64,000 nucleotides of DNA from Hymenobacter ginkgonis (GTDB lineage Bacteria > Bacteroidota > Bacteroidia > Cytophagales > Hymenobacteraceae): NCBI RefSeq assembly GCF_009755225.1, contig NZ_WQKZ01000001.1, positions 744,001 through 808,000 of the forward strand, given 5' to 3'. Position numbers and translations under genes: made by a program. Below are positions 25,765 to 33,680 of the stretch, piece after piece (position 1 is the first letter of the stretch; each line of letters opens with the position of its first letter). The notes beneath the pieces are model-generated. The model had not been told where the DNA came from, made no database searches, and was given only the letters and a program-made list of their open reading frames with translations.

Positions 25765-26631
25765 TCAGGCCTTTAGGCGAGCTTTTAGGTAGGTTAGGGC
25801 GCGTTGGTGGGCATCAGCGGCCAGCTCTTTATTGTATTTGGGGTTGGAAGGATTGGCAAACGCGTGGTCGGCGGGGTATTCCTTTACCGTCGTCTTTTTG
25901 CCAGCAGCGGCCATATCCTTTTCAAACTGTTTCACCACCTCGGGGCTAATCCATTTATCCTGGTCAGCAAAGAGGCCCAGCACGTCCGAGTTCAGCGTTT
26001 TGAGCTTAGCCACGTCTTTTTCGGGCATGCCGTAATACATTACGCAGCCCACGGTTTGCTTGCCGCCGAGCAGCGCGCTTTGCAGGCTCCAGCCGCCGCC
26101 GAAGCACCAGCCCACCGAGGCAAACTGCGCTTTGGGTCCCGCGTATAGTTGTGCGCCCTTGATGATAGCCGCCGCGCGCTCAGTTTTTACGCCTTGCATC
26201 AGCTTGCCAGCTTCCTCGGGGGTAGTGGCCACCTGGCCGTCGTAGAGGTCGAGGGCGATAACATTTACGCCGGGCATTTCCTGGGCGTACGTGGCAGCTT
26301 CCTTCTTAATGTAGTCGTTCAGGCCCCACCACTCGTGGATGACGAACAGGTATTTAGTGCTCGGCTTGGCACTCTTGATTTCAAAGCCGTGGCCGGTTTG
26401 GCCATCGGTAGTTTTGAAGGTTATCAGCTGGCCCTCACCCGCATAGGAGTAGGGTAGGGGAGCATCGTGGCCACCCGAAAAATCCTTGTCAGTGGCTAGC
26501 ATGGCGAAGGCTTCGGTGGCGCTGGCCGTGGCTGGGCGGGCACAGCAGCTGAGCACGGTGGCCGTAGGGGCTTGGGCGGCTGCGGTACCCAGCGAGAAAG
26601 CTGCCGCCAGTAGCAGGAGTAGTTTTTTCAT
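25765..26631 (-). CDS. Dienelactone hydrolase family protein, exported
   Basis: A 288-residue alpha/beta hydrolase with a signal peptide (about residues 1-19). The nucleophile motif is SVGWCFGGGW, a cysteine as in dienelactone hydrolases, with aspartate in ADQDKW and histidine in PADHAFANP completing the triad. An unusual Cys-Cys-Ala-Arg-Pro stretch lies at about 29-33, just after the signal peptide. Dienelactone hydrolase itself acts in chloroaromatic breakdown, but secreted family members act on various esters and lactones, so the substrate is open. Single gene. Confidence 0.92.
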   Translation of the reverse strand: MKKLLLLLAAAFSLGTAAAQAPTATVLSCCARPATASATEAFAMLATDKDFSGGHDAPLPYSYAGEGQLITFKTTDGQTGHGFEIKSAKPSTKYLFVIHEWWGLNDYIKKEAATYAQEMPGVNVIALDLYDGQVATTPEEAGKLMQGVKTERAAAIIKGAQLYAGPKAQFASVGWCFGGGWSLQSALLGGKQTVGCVMYYGMPEKDVAKLKTLNSDVLGLFADQDKWISPEVVKQFEKDMAAAGKKTTVKEYPADHAFANPSNPKYNKELAADAHQRALTYLKARLKA

Positions 26632-26732
26632 ATTCGATTAAGCGTGAAAAGAAAATGGTCAGTTGAGGTGGTAGCCTAACCAACCATTTCCGCAGAGGTT
26701 TGAAAGCAACGGCGCAACTTGCCTAGCAGCGC

Positions 26733-28043
26733 CTACCCTTTGTATTTGGTGCGTACTACTGCGCCCAGCTCGGTTAGCAGCGAAAACAGCCCTACGTACG
26801 TGCGGTTGAGGTACACAAAGTGGGCTGAGCCCCGCGGTTCGCGTTGTTGGCGCAGGTCGGCATCCTGCATCAGGTCGTCGCCGAGGGCGTATAGGCTTTT
26901 GAGGTAAGTGGGGTCGCCAAAGTCGAAAGTTTCCTGGCGGAATGGCTGGCCTACCAGCGTTAGCGATTGCGTGAGTGTGCGCAGATACATGCTGCGCAAT
27001 GCCGGCGAATCGGTGGGGCGCAGTACGCCGGCTTCGGTAAGCAGGTCGGCGAGGCGGGTAGGGTCGGCGAGCGTTTCGGGAGCCAGCAAGGCTAGGAATT
27101 GCTGCTGCTCCAGGGCCGGTACGTCTTTCACGCAGCCAAAATCGAGCACGCCTACCGTGCCCCCGTCGGTGAGGCTGAACAAGAAATTGCCGGGGTGCGG
27201 GTCGGCGTGCAGCTGGCGCAACTCACGCAGTTGGTATTGGTAAAAATCCCAGAGCGCCTGGCCCAGCTGGTTGCGCACTTCCGCCGTGGGGTTTTCGGCC
27301 AGAAATTCCTGCATGTGCTGGCCGGGCAGCCAGTCCATAGCCAAGATGCGGGCGGCCGATAAGGCGGGGTAGTACGTCGGAAATTGTAGGTGGGGCAGGT
27401 GGCCGCACTTGGCTGCTACGGCTTGGCCGCGGCTCAGTTCTAGCTTATAATCAGTTTCTTCGAGTAAGCGCGCTTCTACTTCGGCCAGGTAGGGGCGGAG
27501 CGTTTCTTCCTTTAGGCCCATGATGCGCAGCGCCACCGGTTTCACCATCGCAATGTCGGACCGGATACTGGCGCCTACCCCTGGGTATTGCACTTTCACC
27601 GCCAGATTCTTACCGTTTTTGCGGGCAAAATGCACCTGCCCAATGCTCGCCGCCTGCCGGGCGTTAAGGTCAAATTCCTCAAATATTTCGCTCGGCGAAT
27701 GCCCAAATGCATCGCGAAAAGCCTTGACTACCAGCGGCCCCGACAACGGAGGCGTTTGGTACTGGGCCTGCCGAAACTGCTCGGCATAAGCGGGGGGTAG
27801 GAGGTTTTTCTCCATGGCCAGCATCTGAGCCACTTTGAGCACCGAGCCTTTCATTTCGCTGAGCGTACCGTATAGTTCGGCAGCGTTAGCCTGGTGCAAG
27901 TCGGCAGTGGGCGAGTCGGCCCCAACGGCTTTTTTGGCGTAGTGCTGCACGTAGTTGGCGCCTACTTTCAAGCCGGTTTTAGCGAAGCGGGCAGCGCGAG
28001 CTACTTTAGAAGTCGGCAGCGACTCCTGGGGTTGGTCGGACAT
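26733..28043 (-). CDS. ABC1/UbiB (AarF) family atypical kinase
   Basis: A 436-residue atypical protein-kinase-like ATPase. The N-terminal extension holds the inhibitory motif as KGSVLKVAQMLAMEKNLLP (KVAQ in place of the usual KxGQ). The Ala-rich loop is QAASIGQVHFARKNGKNLAVKVQYP with the catalytic lysine. LHADPHPGNFLF is the catalytic loop and VLDFGCVKD the metal-binding DFG. UbiB/COQ8 proteins support quinone or other lipid biosynthesis at the membrane. A TetR-fold protein lies immediately upstream on the same strand, a pairing discussed in the findings. No transmembrane segment is evident. Confidence 0.92.
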   Translation of the reverse strand: MSDQPQESLPTSKVARAARFAKTGLKVGANYVQHYAKKAVGADSPTADLHQANAAELYGTLSEMKGSVLKVAQMLAMEKNLLPPAYAEQFRQAQYQTPPLSGPLVVKAFRDAFGHSPSEIFEEFDLNARQAASIGQVHFARKNGKNLAVKVQYPGVGASIRSDIAMVKPVALRIMGLKEETLRPYLAEVEARLLEETDYKLELSRGQAVAAKCGHLPHLQFPTYYPALSAARILAMDWLPGQHMQEFLAENPTAEVRNQLGQALWDFYQYQLRELRQLHADPHPGNFLFSLTDGGTVGVLDFGCVKDVPALEQQQFLALLAPETLADPTRLADLLTEAGVLRPTDSPALRSMYLRTLTQSLTLVGQPFRQETFDFGDPTYLKSLYALGDDLMQDADLRQQREPRGSAHFVYLNRTYVGLFSLLTELGAVVRTKYKG

Positions 28044-28082
28044 AAATAGGAGGGGTAGGGCTTATTAATTTATAATAAAAAG

Positions 28083-28167
28083 GCCGTCATGCTGAGGCTG
28101 CCGAAGTAGCTCTACCGCTTCACCTAACGATGCGGTAGAGCTACTTCAGCAACCTCAGCATGACGGC
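28083..28167. repeat. Palindromic intergenic repeat (GTCATGCTGAGG type)
   Basis: Two nested 15-bp inverted arms: GCCGTCATGCTGAGG with its complement, then AAGTAGCTCTACCGC with its complement, separated by a small internal bulge and a 13-base loop. The flanking A and T runs could make it a bidirectional terminator. Its outer arm shares GTCATGCTGAG with the elements at 37470 and, more loosely, 42193, so it belongs to a dispersed repeat family. Confidence 0.7.
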
Positions 28168-28179
28168 TTTTTGATAGGC

Positions 28180-28815
28180 TTACGAGTGCTTGTGCAGCAA
28201 AAACCGACCGAAATCAAGGGCCGAGTCAAACGTGTTGCGGCCTACTAAGTCGAAGCTCAACGTCACGGCTTTTTCCACGGCTGCGTCGGTGCGCTCGAAA
28301 TTAGCCGACTCGTCGCGGACGAAAAACAGCAGAATGAATTGCAGCTGGCGCAGGAAAATGCGTCCGTAGCCATCCTGTAAAAAGGGCCGGCTGGCTACCT
28401 CGCCGGTGGCTCGGCCCTCGTGCAACAGCTCCTGCACAAAACCTTTAAATTCAGACTCAAACTGGTTCAGTACTTTAGGTACCAACGCGGGCTGGCGCCG
28501 CTGCGAGCGGCCTAGCGTGAGCAGCACGAAGCTGCGGTTGTTCTTAAGAATTTCGAGTAGCGTGTAGTAAAACGCCAGCAGCTTTTCGCGGGCGCCGTAG
28601 CCCTGCCACGCAGGCTCTTGCGCAGCTTGGTCGCGGGCTTCGCGGCCAAAATCGGCCCAGGTTTCGCGGTCGATAACGGCGAACGAGGCGTAGTGGCGAT
28701 AAAACTCGCCCTCCGTAATGCCCTGCGCATCGGCGAAGGCAAAAACGGTTTTGGGTGCGTGGCCGTGGCGGCGCAAATAGTCGAGGTAAGCGGACTTTAG
28801 CAGGGTAGGCTCCAT
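28180..28815 (-). CDS. TetR-fold protein upstream of the ABC1 kinase gene
   Basis: A 211-residue, all-helical TetR/AcrR-like protein. The N-terminal helix-turn-helix region (about residues 20-50, KTVFAFADAQGITEGEFYRHYASF) is recognisable but less basic than in typical repressors. The C-terminal ligand domain is long and hydrophobic (RIFLRQLQFILLFFVRDES). It lies before the ABC1/UbiB kinase gene, separated by the palindromic repeat. It may be a repressor of that gene, or a lipid-binding TetR-fold partner in the manner of COQ9. Sequence alone does not decide. Confidence 0.8.
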   Translation of the reverse strand: MEPTLLKSAYLDYLRRHGHAPKTVFAFADAQGITEGEFYRHYASFAVIDRETWADFGREARDQAAQEPAWQGYGAREKLLAFYYTLLEILKNNRSFVLLTLGRSQRRQPALVPKVLNQFESEFKGFVQELLHEGRATGEVASRPFLQDGYGRIFLRQLQFILLFFVRDESANFERTDAAVEKAVTLSFDLVGRNTFDSALDFGRFLLHKHS

Positions 28816-28848
28816 GGGAGTATAACCGCGACGGGGAAGCGGGAGTTT

Positions 28849-28927
28849 AAAAAAGACGTCCTAGAATGGAGAATTGCTAATTTCTGGTCGGCTTATTAGT
28901 AATTCTTTATTCTAGGCCGTCTTTTTT
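28849..28927. terminator. Interrupted hairpin terminator after the photolyase gene
   Basis: Arms AAAAAAGACG/CGTCTTTTTT, CCTAGAAT/ATTCTAGG and AGAATT/AATTCT form a stem of about 24 bp with two small internal mismatches and a 25-base loop. It begins at the photolyase stop codon and has poly-A/poly-T ends, so it can act on either strand. Confidence 0.65.
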
Positions 28928-30239
28928 AAGCGTTTCGCCCCTTTCGAATAAGGTCGATGGCTCGCTCACGGCCAAACTTGTGGTCTACTATCGGTGCCGG
29001 GTATTTCGCAGTGCCAAACTCGGGTACCCACTGCTTGACGTACTTATACTCCGGGTCGTATTGCTTCTGCTGGCTATCGGGGCTATACACCCGAAACCAA
29101 GGCGCGGCTACGACACCGGTACCCGCCATCCACTGCCAGTTGCCGATGTTGTTGCTCATGTCGTAGTCGATGAGCTTTTCGGAGAAATAATGCTCGCCCA
29201 GGGTCCAGTCCATAAATAGCTGCTTTACCAGGAAGCCCGCCGCCGCAATGCGCGCCCGGTTGTGCATATAGCCGTTTTCGTTGAGCTGGCGCATGCCGGC
29301 ATCCACCAGGGGGTAGCCGGTGCGGCCCTCGCACCAAGCCCGGTACTGCTCGGGGTCGTTGCGGTAAGGCAAGTGGCGCATTTTAGGGTCGTAAGCTTCG
29401 TACGACGTATTGGGGTAGTGCCAGAGCAGCATCATAAAGAAGTCGCGCCATATCATCTCATTCAAGAGCTTGACATTCAGCTCCTGCGCCTGGTGCATCA
29501 GCTGGCGAATGCTGATAGTGCCAAAGCGCAGGTGCACCGAGCGGTGCGTGGTGCCCCGGTTATCGGCCGGAAAGTCGCGGGTTTTGTCGTAGTGCTTCAC
29601 TACGTCGGCATCGGGGAGGCGGGCCGGCGGCGTGGGCTGCTCGTGCCGCTCAAAGCCTAGTTCTTTAAGGGTGGGCCGCCTGGCGTCGGCGGGGTGGGGT
29701 AGGGCCAGGTTTTCTTTTTTAAACAGCCGCTGCGACGGATGGGGCGCAAAATCTTCGGGCTTTACTTTGGCCTGCCACGCCTTAGAATACGCGCCAAAAA
29801 CCCTCGACGGCTTGCCATTTTTAGTCAATACTTCATTTTTGGCGAAAATAACCTGGTCTTTGAAGGCCTTGAATTCTACGCCACTTTTCTCGCACAGCTC
29901 CCCGATGGCCGTATCGCGTTCGGTGGCGTAGGGTTCGTAGTCTTCGTTGGTATACACGGCTGCCACGTCGTAGTCCTTCAACAACTGTTTGAATACGGCG
30001 GGCACTTTGCCATAGCGGGCCAATAGCCCACCGCCGGCCTCGTGCGCCTCCTTAGCAAGGCGCTCTACTTGGTCGAAAATGAAGGTGAGGCGCGCGTCCT
30101 GCTTCGCCAGTTTTTCGAGAATCGTCTGGTCGTAGATGAACAGCGGCAGCACCGGATGGCCACTTTTTAGCGCGGCGGCCAAGCCCGCATTGTCTTGAAA
30201 GCGTAAGTCGCGCCGGTGCCAGAAAAGCGTGATTTTCAT
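28926..30239 (-). CDS. phr: Deoxyribodipyrimidine photolyase / cryptochrome
   Basis: A 437-residue flavoprotein of the class I photolyase family, which uses blue light to split pyrimidine dimers. The N-terminal antenna domain begins ITLFWHRRDLRFQDNAGL. The FAD-binding C-terminal domain holds TTHRSVHLRFGTISIRQL, MIWRDFFMMLLWHYP, DAGMRQLNENGYMHNRARI and DYDMSNNIGNWQW, which supply the FAD contacts and the electron-transfer tryptophans. It starts 2 bases after the stop of an SDR gene, so the two are one transcript. Photolyase is common in pigmented, light-exposed Bacteroidota. Confidence 0.95.
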   Translation of the reverse strand: MKITLFWHRRDLRFQDNAGLAAALKSGHPVLPLFIYDQTILEKLAKQDARLTFIFDQVERLAKEAHEAGGGLLARYGKVPAVFKQLLKDYDVAAVYTNEDYEPYATERDTAIGELCEKSGVEFKAFKDQVIFAKNEVLTKNGKPSRVFGAYSKAWQAKVKPEDFAPHPSQRLFKKENLALPHPADARRPTLKELGFERHEQPTPPARLPDADVVKHYDKTRDFPADNRGTTHRSVHLRFGTISIRQLMHQAQELNVKLLNEMIWRDFFMMLLWHYPNTSYEAYDPKMRHLPYRNDPEQYRAWCEGRTGYPLVDAGMRQLNENGYMHNRARIAAAGFLVKQLFMDWTLGEHYFSEKLIDYDMSNNIGNWQWMAGTGVVAAPWFRVYSPDSQQKQYDPEYKYVKQWVPEFGTAKYPAPIVDHKFGRERAIDLIRKGRNA

Positions 30240-30241
30240 AG

Positions 30242-30958
30242 CTATTTTAATTTTCCCATGCCGCCGTCCACGGCCAGCACTTGGCCAGTGATGAAGGTAG
30301 CTTGGTTGGAGAGGAGGAAGGCCGCCATAGCAGCTAAGTCGTCGGCACGGCCCACGCGCTGCAATGGATGGCGCTTAGCGCCGGCCTCGGCTTTTTCGGG
30401 TGTATTAAGCAAGGCAGCAGCCAATGGCGTATCGGTGAGGCTGGGCGCCAGGCAATTAACGCGCAAGCCGCTGGCGGCGTACTCGGCCGCGAGGGCGCGG
30501 GTTAGGCCCTCAACGGCCGCTTTAGCGGTGGCAATACTGGTATGAAAACTCATGCCTACGGCCGCAGCCACCGTGCTAAACAACACCACGCTCCCCCCGC
30601 CTTCAGCCTTCTTTAGGCGCTTGATGGTGGCTTGCAGCGCTTGCACCGCCCCGAGCACGTTCAACTCAAAATCGCTACGGAAATCTTCGACCGGTACGCG
30701 CTCGAACGGCCGCAGCTTGATGGAGCCGGGGCAGTACACCAAGCCGTGCAGCACCTCGGGTAGGCCGTCGAAAGCCGCACCCACGGGCTGGGTAGCGTCG
30801 TAGGGGAAGTGGGTGGTACCCAAGGCGGCCAACTCGGCCGGTAGGTGGCGCGAGGCCGTAAAAAGCGTGGCGCCACCCTGTTGGAGCCGTTGCGCCGTGG
30901 CCAGCCCAATGCCCGACGACGCCCCGACTATGAGAATATTCTTACCAGTAAAATCCAT
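30242..30958 (-). CDS. Short-chain dehydrogenase/reductase
   Basis: A 238-residue SDR with the cofactor motif GASSGIGLATAQRL (TGxxxGxG type, about residues 11-24), the NVLG segment in place of NNAG, and a C-terminal TGQVLAVDGGMGKLK typical of the FabG-like group. The catalytic tetrad is altered: the usual Tyr-x-x-x-Lys position reads HTSIATAKAAVEG, with the tyrosine missing and the lysine kept. This is seen in some photolyase-linked SDRs but lowers confidence that it is a standard alcohol dehydrogenase. It is coupled to phr with a 2-base gap. Confidence 0.88.
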   Translation of the reverse strand: MDFTGKNILIVGASSGIGLATAQRLQQGGATLFTASRHLPAELAALGTTHFPYDATQPVGAAFDGLPEVLHGLVYCPGSIKLRPFERVPVEDFRSDFELNVLGAVQALQATIKRLKKAEGGGSVVLFSTVAAAVGMSFHTSIATAKAAVEGLTRALAAEYAASGLRVNCLAPSLTDTPLAAALLNTPEKAEAGAKRHPLQRVGRADDLAAMAAFLLSNQATFITGQVLAVDGGMGKLK

Positions 30959-31010
30959 GCGAGGCTAACGGCCGGGCTGGGTGAAGGTTGCTGGCTGGTG
31001 CGCGCCAAGC

Positions 31011-31940
31011 TTAGTCGGCCGTTGGCACTGCGGTGGGGGGTAGGGCGGCGGGCTTGGGCTTGCGGCCTACCAACCACACGCCCACAAAGATGAGCGCCGC
31101 CTGCCAGGCTTTATCGAGGGTGAAAATATCCTTACCCGTAGCCACGGCGATGAGCACTGCCAGCACCGGCTGCAAGTAGATATACACCCCCAGCAGCGCC
31201 GGCGAGGCAAACTTCAATGCCCAGTTGTTCAAGAGGTAAGCCAAAATGGTGAGGAAGAATACCATGTAGCCAATTTCGCCCCAGATATAGAGCGGGAAGT
31301 GCGCATAATCGGCTGCCAGTGCCTGGCGCAGGCCCAGCGGCACCACCACCACGGCTCCCACCAAAAAGATGCGCGCCAGCACCGTAAAGGCATGGTAGGT
31401 GCGCATAAGCGGCGCCACCAGTACTAAGTAGAGCCCAAATACGGCCGCGTTTACGAGCAGGTAAGCATTGCCCAGTAGGGCATCGGCGGGCACTTTGCCG
31501 CTGGCCGGGCGGCTCAGGATGAGCGCCGCTGCGCCCGCGGCACCCAGCAAGATGCCCAGCAGCCGGGTAGGCGTTATTTTCTCGCTCAGCAGCACTGCCG
31601 AGGCCAGCACTACCACAATGGGCGAGATGGTTTGGAGCAGCGAGGCGTTGATGGGGGTAGTAAGGTTGAGGCCAGCGAAAAACGAAAGCTGGTTGAGCGC
31701 AATGCCTAGCAGCCCGCAGGCAATGGCACGTAGGTTGTCGGCCCGGCCCACTATTTTGTCTTGCGGTGCCACTACGCGTTTTATCAAGGCAAAAAACAAC
31801 GCTGCCCCGCCGATGCGCAGCGTCACGATGCCCAGCGGCTGCATGTAGTGCGGCATAATGTCCTTGGCCAAGCTGTACGTGCCCGCATAAATGAGCGCAA
31901 CAAGAAACAGGGCCGTGTGCAAGCGTAACTTAGAAACCAT
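31011..31940 (-). CDS. EamA/DMT-type membrane transporter
   Basis: A 309-residue protein with about ten hydrophobic helices in two EamA repeats: HTALFLVALIYAGTYSLAKDIM to LILSRPAS, and LLGNAYLLVNAAVFGLYLVLV to the end. Such proteins export amino acids, metabolites or other small solutes across the inner membrane; the substrate is not predictable. The ATG at 31940 directly precedes the first helix. The frame continues 53 codons upstream through a long inverted repeat, and that part is not protein-like. It runs in the same direction as the SDR-photolyase pair. Confidence 0.88.
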   Translation of the reverse strand: MVSKLRLHTALFLVALIYAGTYSLAKDIMPHYMQPLGIVTLRIGGAALFFALIKRVVAPQDKIVGRADNLRAIACGLLGIALNQLSFFAGLNLTTPINASLLQTISPIVVVLASAVLLSEKITPTRLLGILLGAAGAAALILSRPASGKVPADALLGNAYLLVNAAVFGLYLVLVAPLMRTYHAFTVLARIFLVGAVVVVPLGLRQALAADYAHFPLYIWGEIGYMVFFLTILAYLLNNWALKFASPALLGVYIYLQPVLAVLIAVATGKDIFTLDKAWQAALIFVGVWLVGRKPKPAALPPTAVPTAD

Positions 31941-31964
31941 AGGGTAGGGCCGCCGGAGCGGAGA

Positions 31965-32096
31965 GTAGCGCGACTTAAGAAGGACGGAGCCAACTTTGTG
32001 ATTCGTGCCCGCCAGCCGTTTGCGTTCGGCAAAATGACGGCGCGGCGCGGGAATGCGAACTACAAAGTTGGCTCCGTCCTTCTTAAGTCGCGCTAC
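31965..32096. repeat. 35-bp perfect inverted repeat between divergent genes
   Basis: The 35 bases at 31965-31999 (starting GTAGCGCGACTTAAG) are the exact reverse complement of 32062-32096, with 62 bases between. It fills the space between the EamA gene and rarA, which diverge from here, so it cannot be a shared terminator. It overlaps both promoter regions. The 62-base centre is GC-rich and itself weakly self-complementary. No transposase or target duplication is visible. Confidence 0.75.
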
Positions 32097-32107
32097 CACT
32101 CCCTTTT

Positions 32108-33400
32108 ATGGCTTCTCTTTTCGATTCTCCTACCACTGCCCCACTGGCCGAGCGCCGCCGCCCGCGCCGCCTGGCCGACTACGCCGGCCAAACCCATCTA
32201 TTGGGTGAAAACGGTGTGCTGCGCCGCTACCTGGCCGCCGGCCGCCTACCCTCCCTTATTTTGTGGGGGCCGCCGGGCGTGGGCAAAACCACCCTGGCCC
32301 TGCTGCTGGCTGAGGAGCTAAAGCGGCCTTTCGCCATGCTTTCGGCCATCAATGCGGGCGTGAAGGACGTGCGCGAAATCATCGACCGGGCCAAAAAGCA
32401 GCCGGGCACGGTGCTCTTTATTGATGAAATTCACCGCTTTAGCAAGGCGCAGCAAGATGCCCTGCTGGGCGCCGTCGAGAACGGTACGGTCACGCTCATC
32501 GGGGCTACTACCGAAAACCCGTCGTTTGAAGTGATTCCGGCCTTGCTTTCGCGCTGCCAAGTGTACACGCTGGAAGCATTGAGCGCCGATACGCTACGCG
32601 AAATAGTGCGCCGGGCGTTGGCCGAGGACGAGGTGCTGAGTAAAATCCCCACGGATGTCGTCGAAGACCATGCCCTGCTGGCCCTTAGCGGCGGCGACGC
32701 CCGCAAGCTGCTCGGCTTGCTCGAACTCGTGGTGCAAAGCACCGCGCCCGATGCCAACGGCCGCGTGCAGCTCACCGATGCGGCCGTGCAGCAAACCGCC
32801 CAGCGCCCGCTGGCTCGCTACGACAAAGGCGGCGAAATGCATTACGACGTCATTTCGGCCTTTATTAAAAGCATTCGCGGCTCCGACCCCAACGCCGCGC
32901 TCTACTACCTGGCCGTGATGCTCGAAGGCGGCGAAGACGTCAAGTTCATTGCCCGCCGGCTACTCATCCTGAGTTCCGAAGACATTGGCAACGCCAATCC
33001 CAATGCCTTGCTGCTGGCCCAAAGCTGCTTCCAGGCCTGCACCGTTATTGGCTTGCCCGAGTCGGATTTAATTCTCTCGCAGACTGTTATTTACCTGGCT
33101 ACGTCGCCCAAGAGCAACGCCGCTTACACGGCCATCCGGCAGGCGCAGGCGCAAGTACGGGCGCAGGGCGTGCACCCGGTGCCCGTGCCGCTGCGCAACG
33201 CGCCCACCAAGCTGCTCAAGGAGCTAGGCTACGGCCAGGCTTACCAATATTCGCACAACGGCGAGGGCAATTTCACTTACCAAGAATTCATGCCCGAAGC
33301 CCTCAGCGGCACCCGCTACTACGACCCCGGCGATAACCCGGCGGAGGCTAAAATTCGGGAACGCCTGCGGGGCTGGTGGCAAGACAAGTACAATTATTAA
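32108..33400 (+). CDS. rarA: Replication-associated recombination protein A (AAA+ ATPase)
   Basis: A 430-residue clamp-loader-like ATPase (RarA/MgsA) that acts at stalled replication forks. Walker A is [19 protein letters not shown] (about residues 50-68), Walker [10 protein letters not shown] and sensor 1 [13 protein letters not shown]. The C-terminal tetramerisation region has [30 protein letters not shown] and [17 protein letters not shown], both diagnostic of the family. The ATG is 12 bases after the right arm of the inverted repeat. It appears to be a single gene. Confidence 0.97.
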   Translation: MASLFDSPTTAPLAERRRPRRLADYAGQTHLLGENGVLRRYLAAGRLPSLILWGPPGVGKTTLALLLAEELKRPFAMLSAINAGVKDVREIIDRAKKQPGTVLFIDEIHRFSKAQQDALLGAVENGTVTLIGATTENPSFEVIPALLSRCQVYTLEALSADTLREIVRRALAEDEVLSKIPTDVVEDHALLALSGGDARKLLGLLELVVQSTAPDANGRVQLTDAAVQQTAQRPLARYDKGGEMHYDVISAFIKSIRGSDPNAALYYLAVMLEGGEDVKFIARRLLILSSEDIGNANPNALLLAQSCFQACTVIGLPESDLILSQTVIYLATSPKSNAAYTAIRQAQAQVRAQGVHPVPVPLRNAPTKLLKELGYGQAYQYSHNGEGNFTYQEFMPEALSGTRYYDPGDNPAEAKIRERLRGWWQDKYNY

Positions 33401-33645
33401 CCGCAGCTTTAACCGCCGCGAACAAGCTTAGCTTTGTGCAGCTGGCAATTATGGATGGTTTGCTCTTGGTTATTTAGGTGGCATGAGGCTGCCTTACTTA
33501 CGGCCTCGAGTGTTTCGGGGAGGGTAGGGAAACTGTAATACTGCGCGAGGCCCTGCGATAAACCTTCGCATCGTGCCCAGCGCCTTTTCTGCGCCGTTTC
33601 GACGTGTATCTTGCCCCGCATTTCTGGCTATCCCGTTCGCGCTGG

Positions 33646-33679
33646 TTAAATCTGCGCAATCTGTTTAAATCCGCGATTT
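33646..33679 (+). promoter_or_regulatory. Paired TTAAATCyGCG repeats upstream of sppA
   Basis: TTAAATCTGCGCAAT at 33646 and TTAAATCCGCGATTT at 33665 form a near-perfect direct repeat with a 19-base period, ending 1 base before the sppA start codon. It may be part of the leader or a protein-binding site. The rest of the 280-base gap after rarA holds no gene that I can support. Confidence 0.35.
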
Positions 33680-33680
33680 T

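Noticed and set aside
33409..33621. 70-codon minus-strand frame between rarA and sppA
   Set aside because: No domain, no start signal and no neighbour support; composition looks random.
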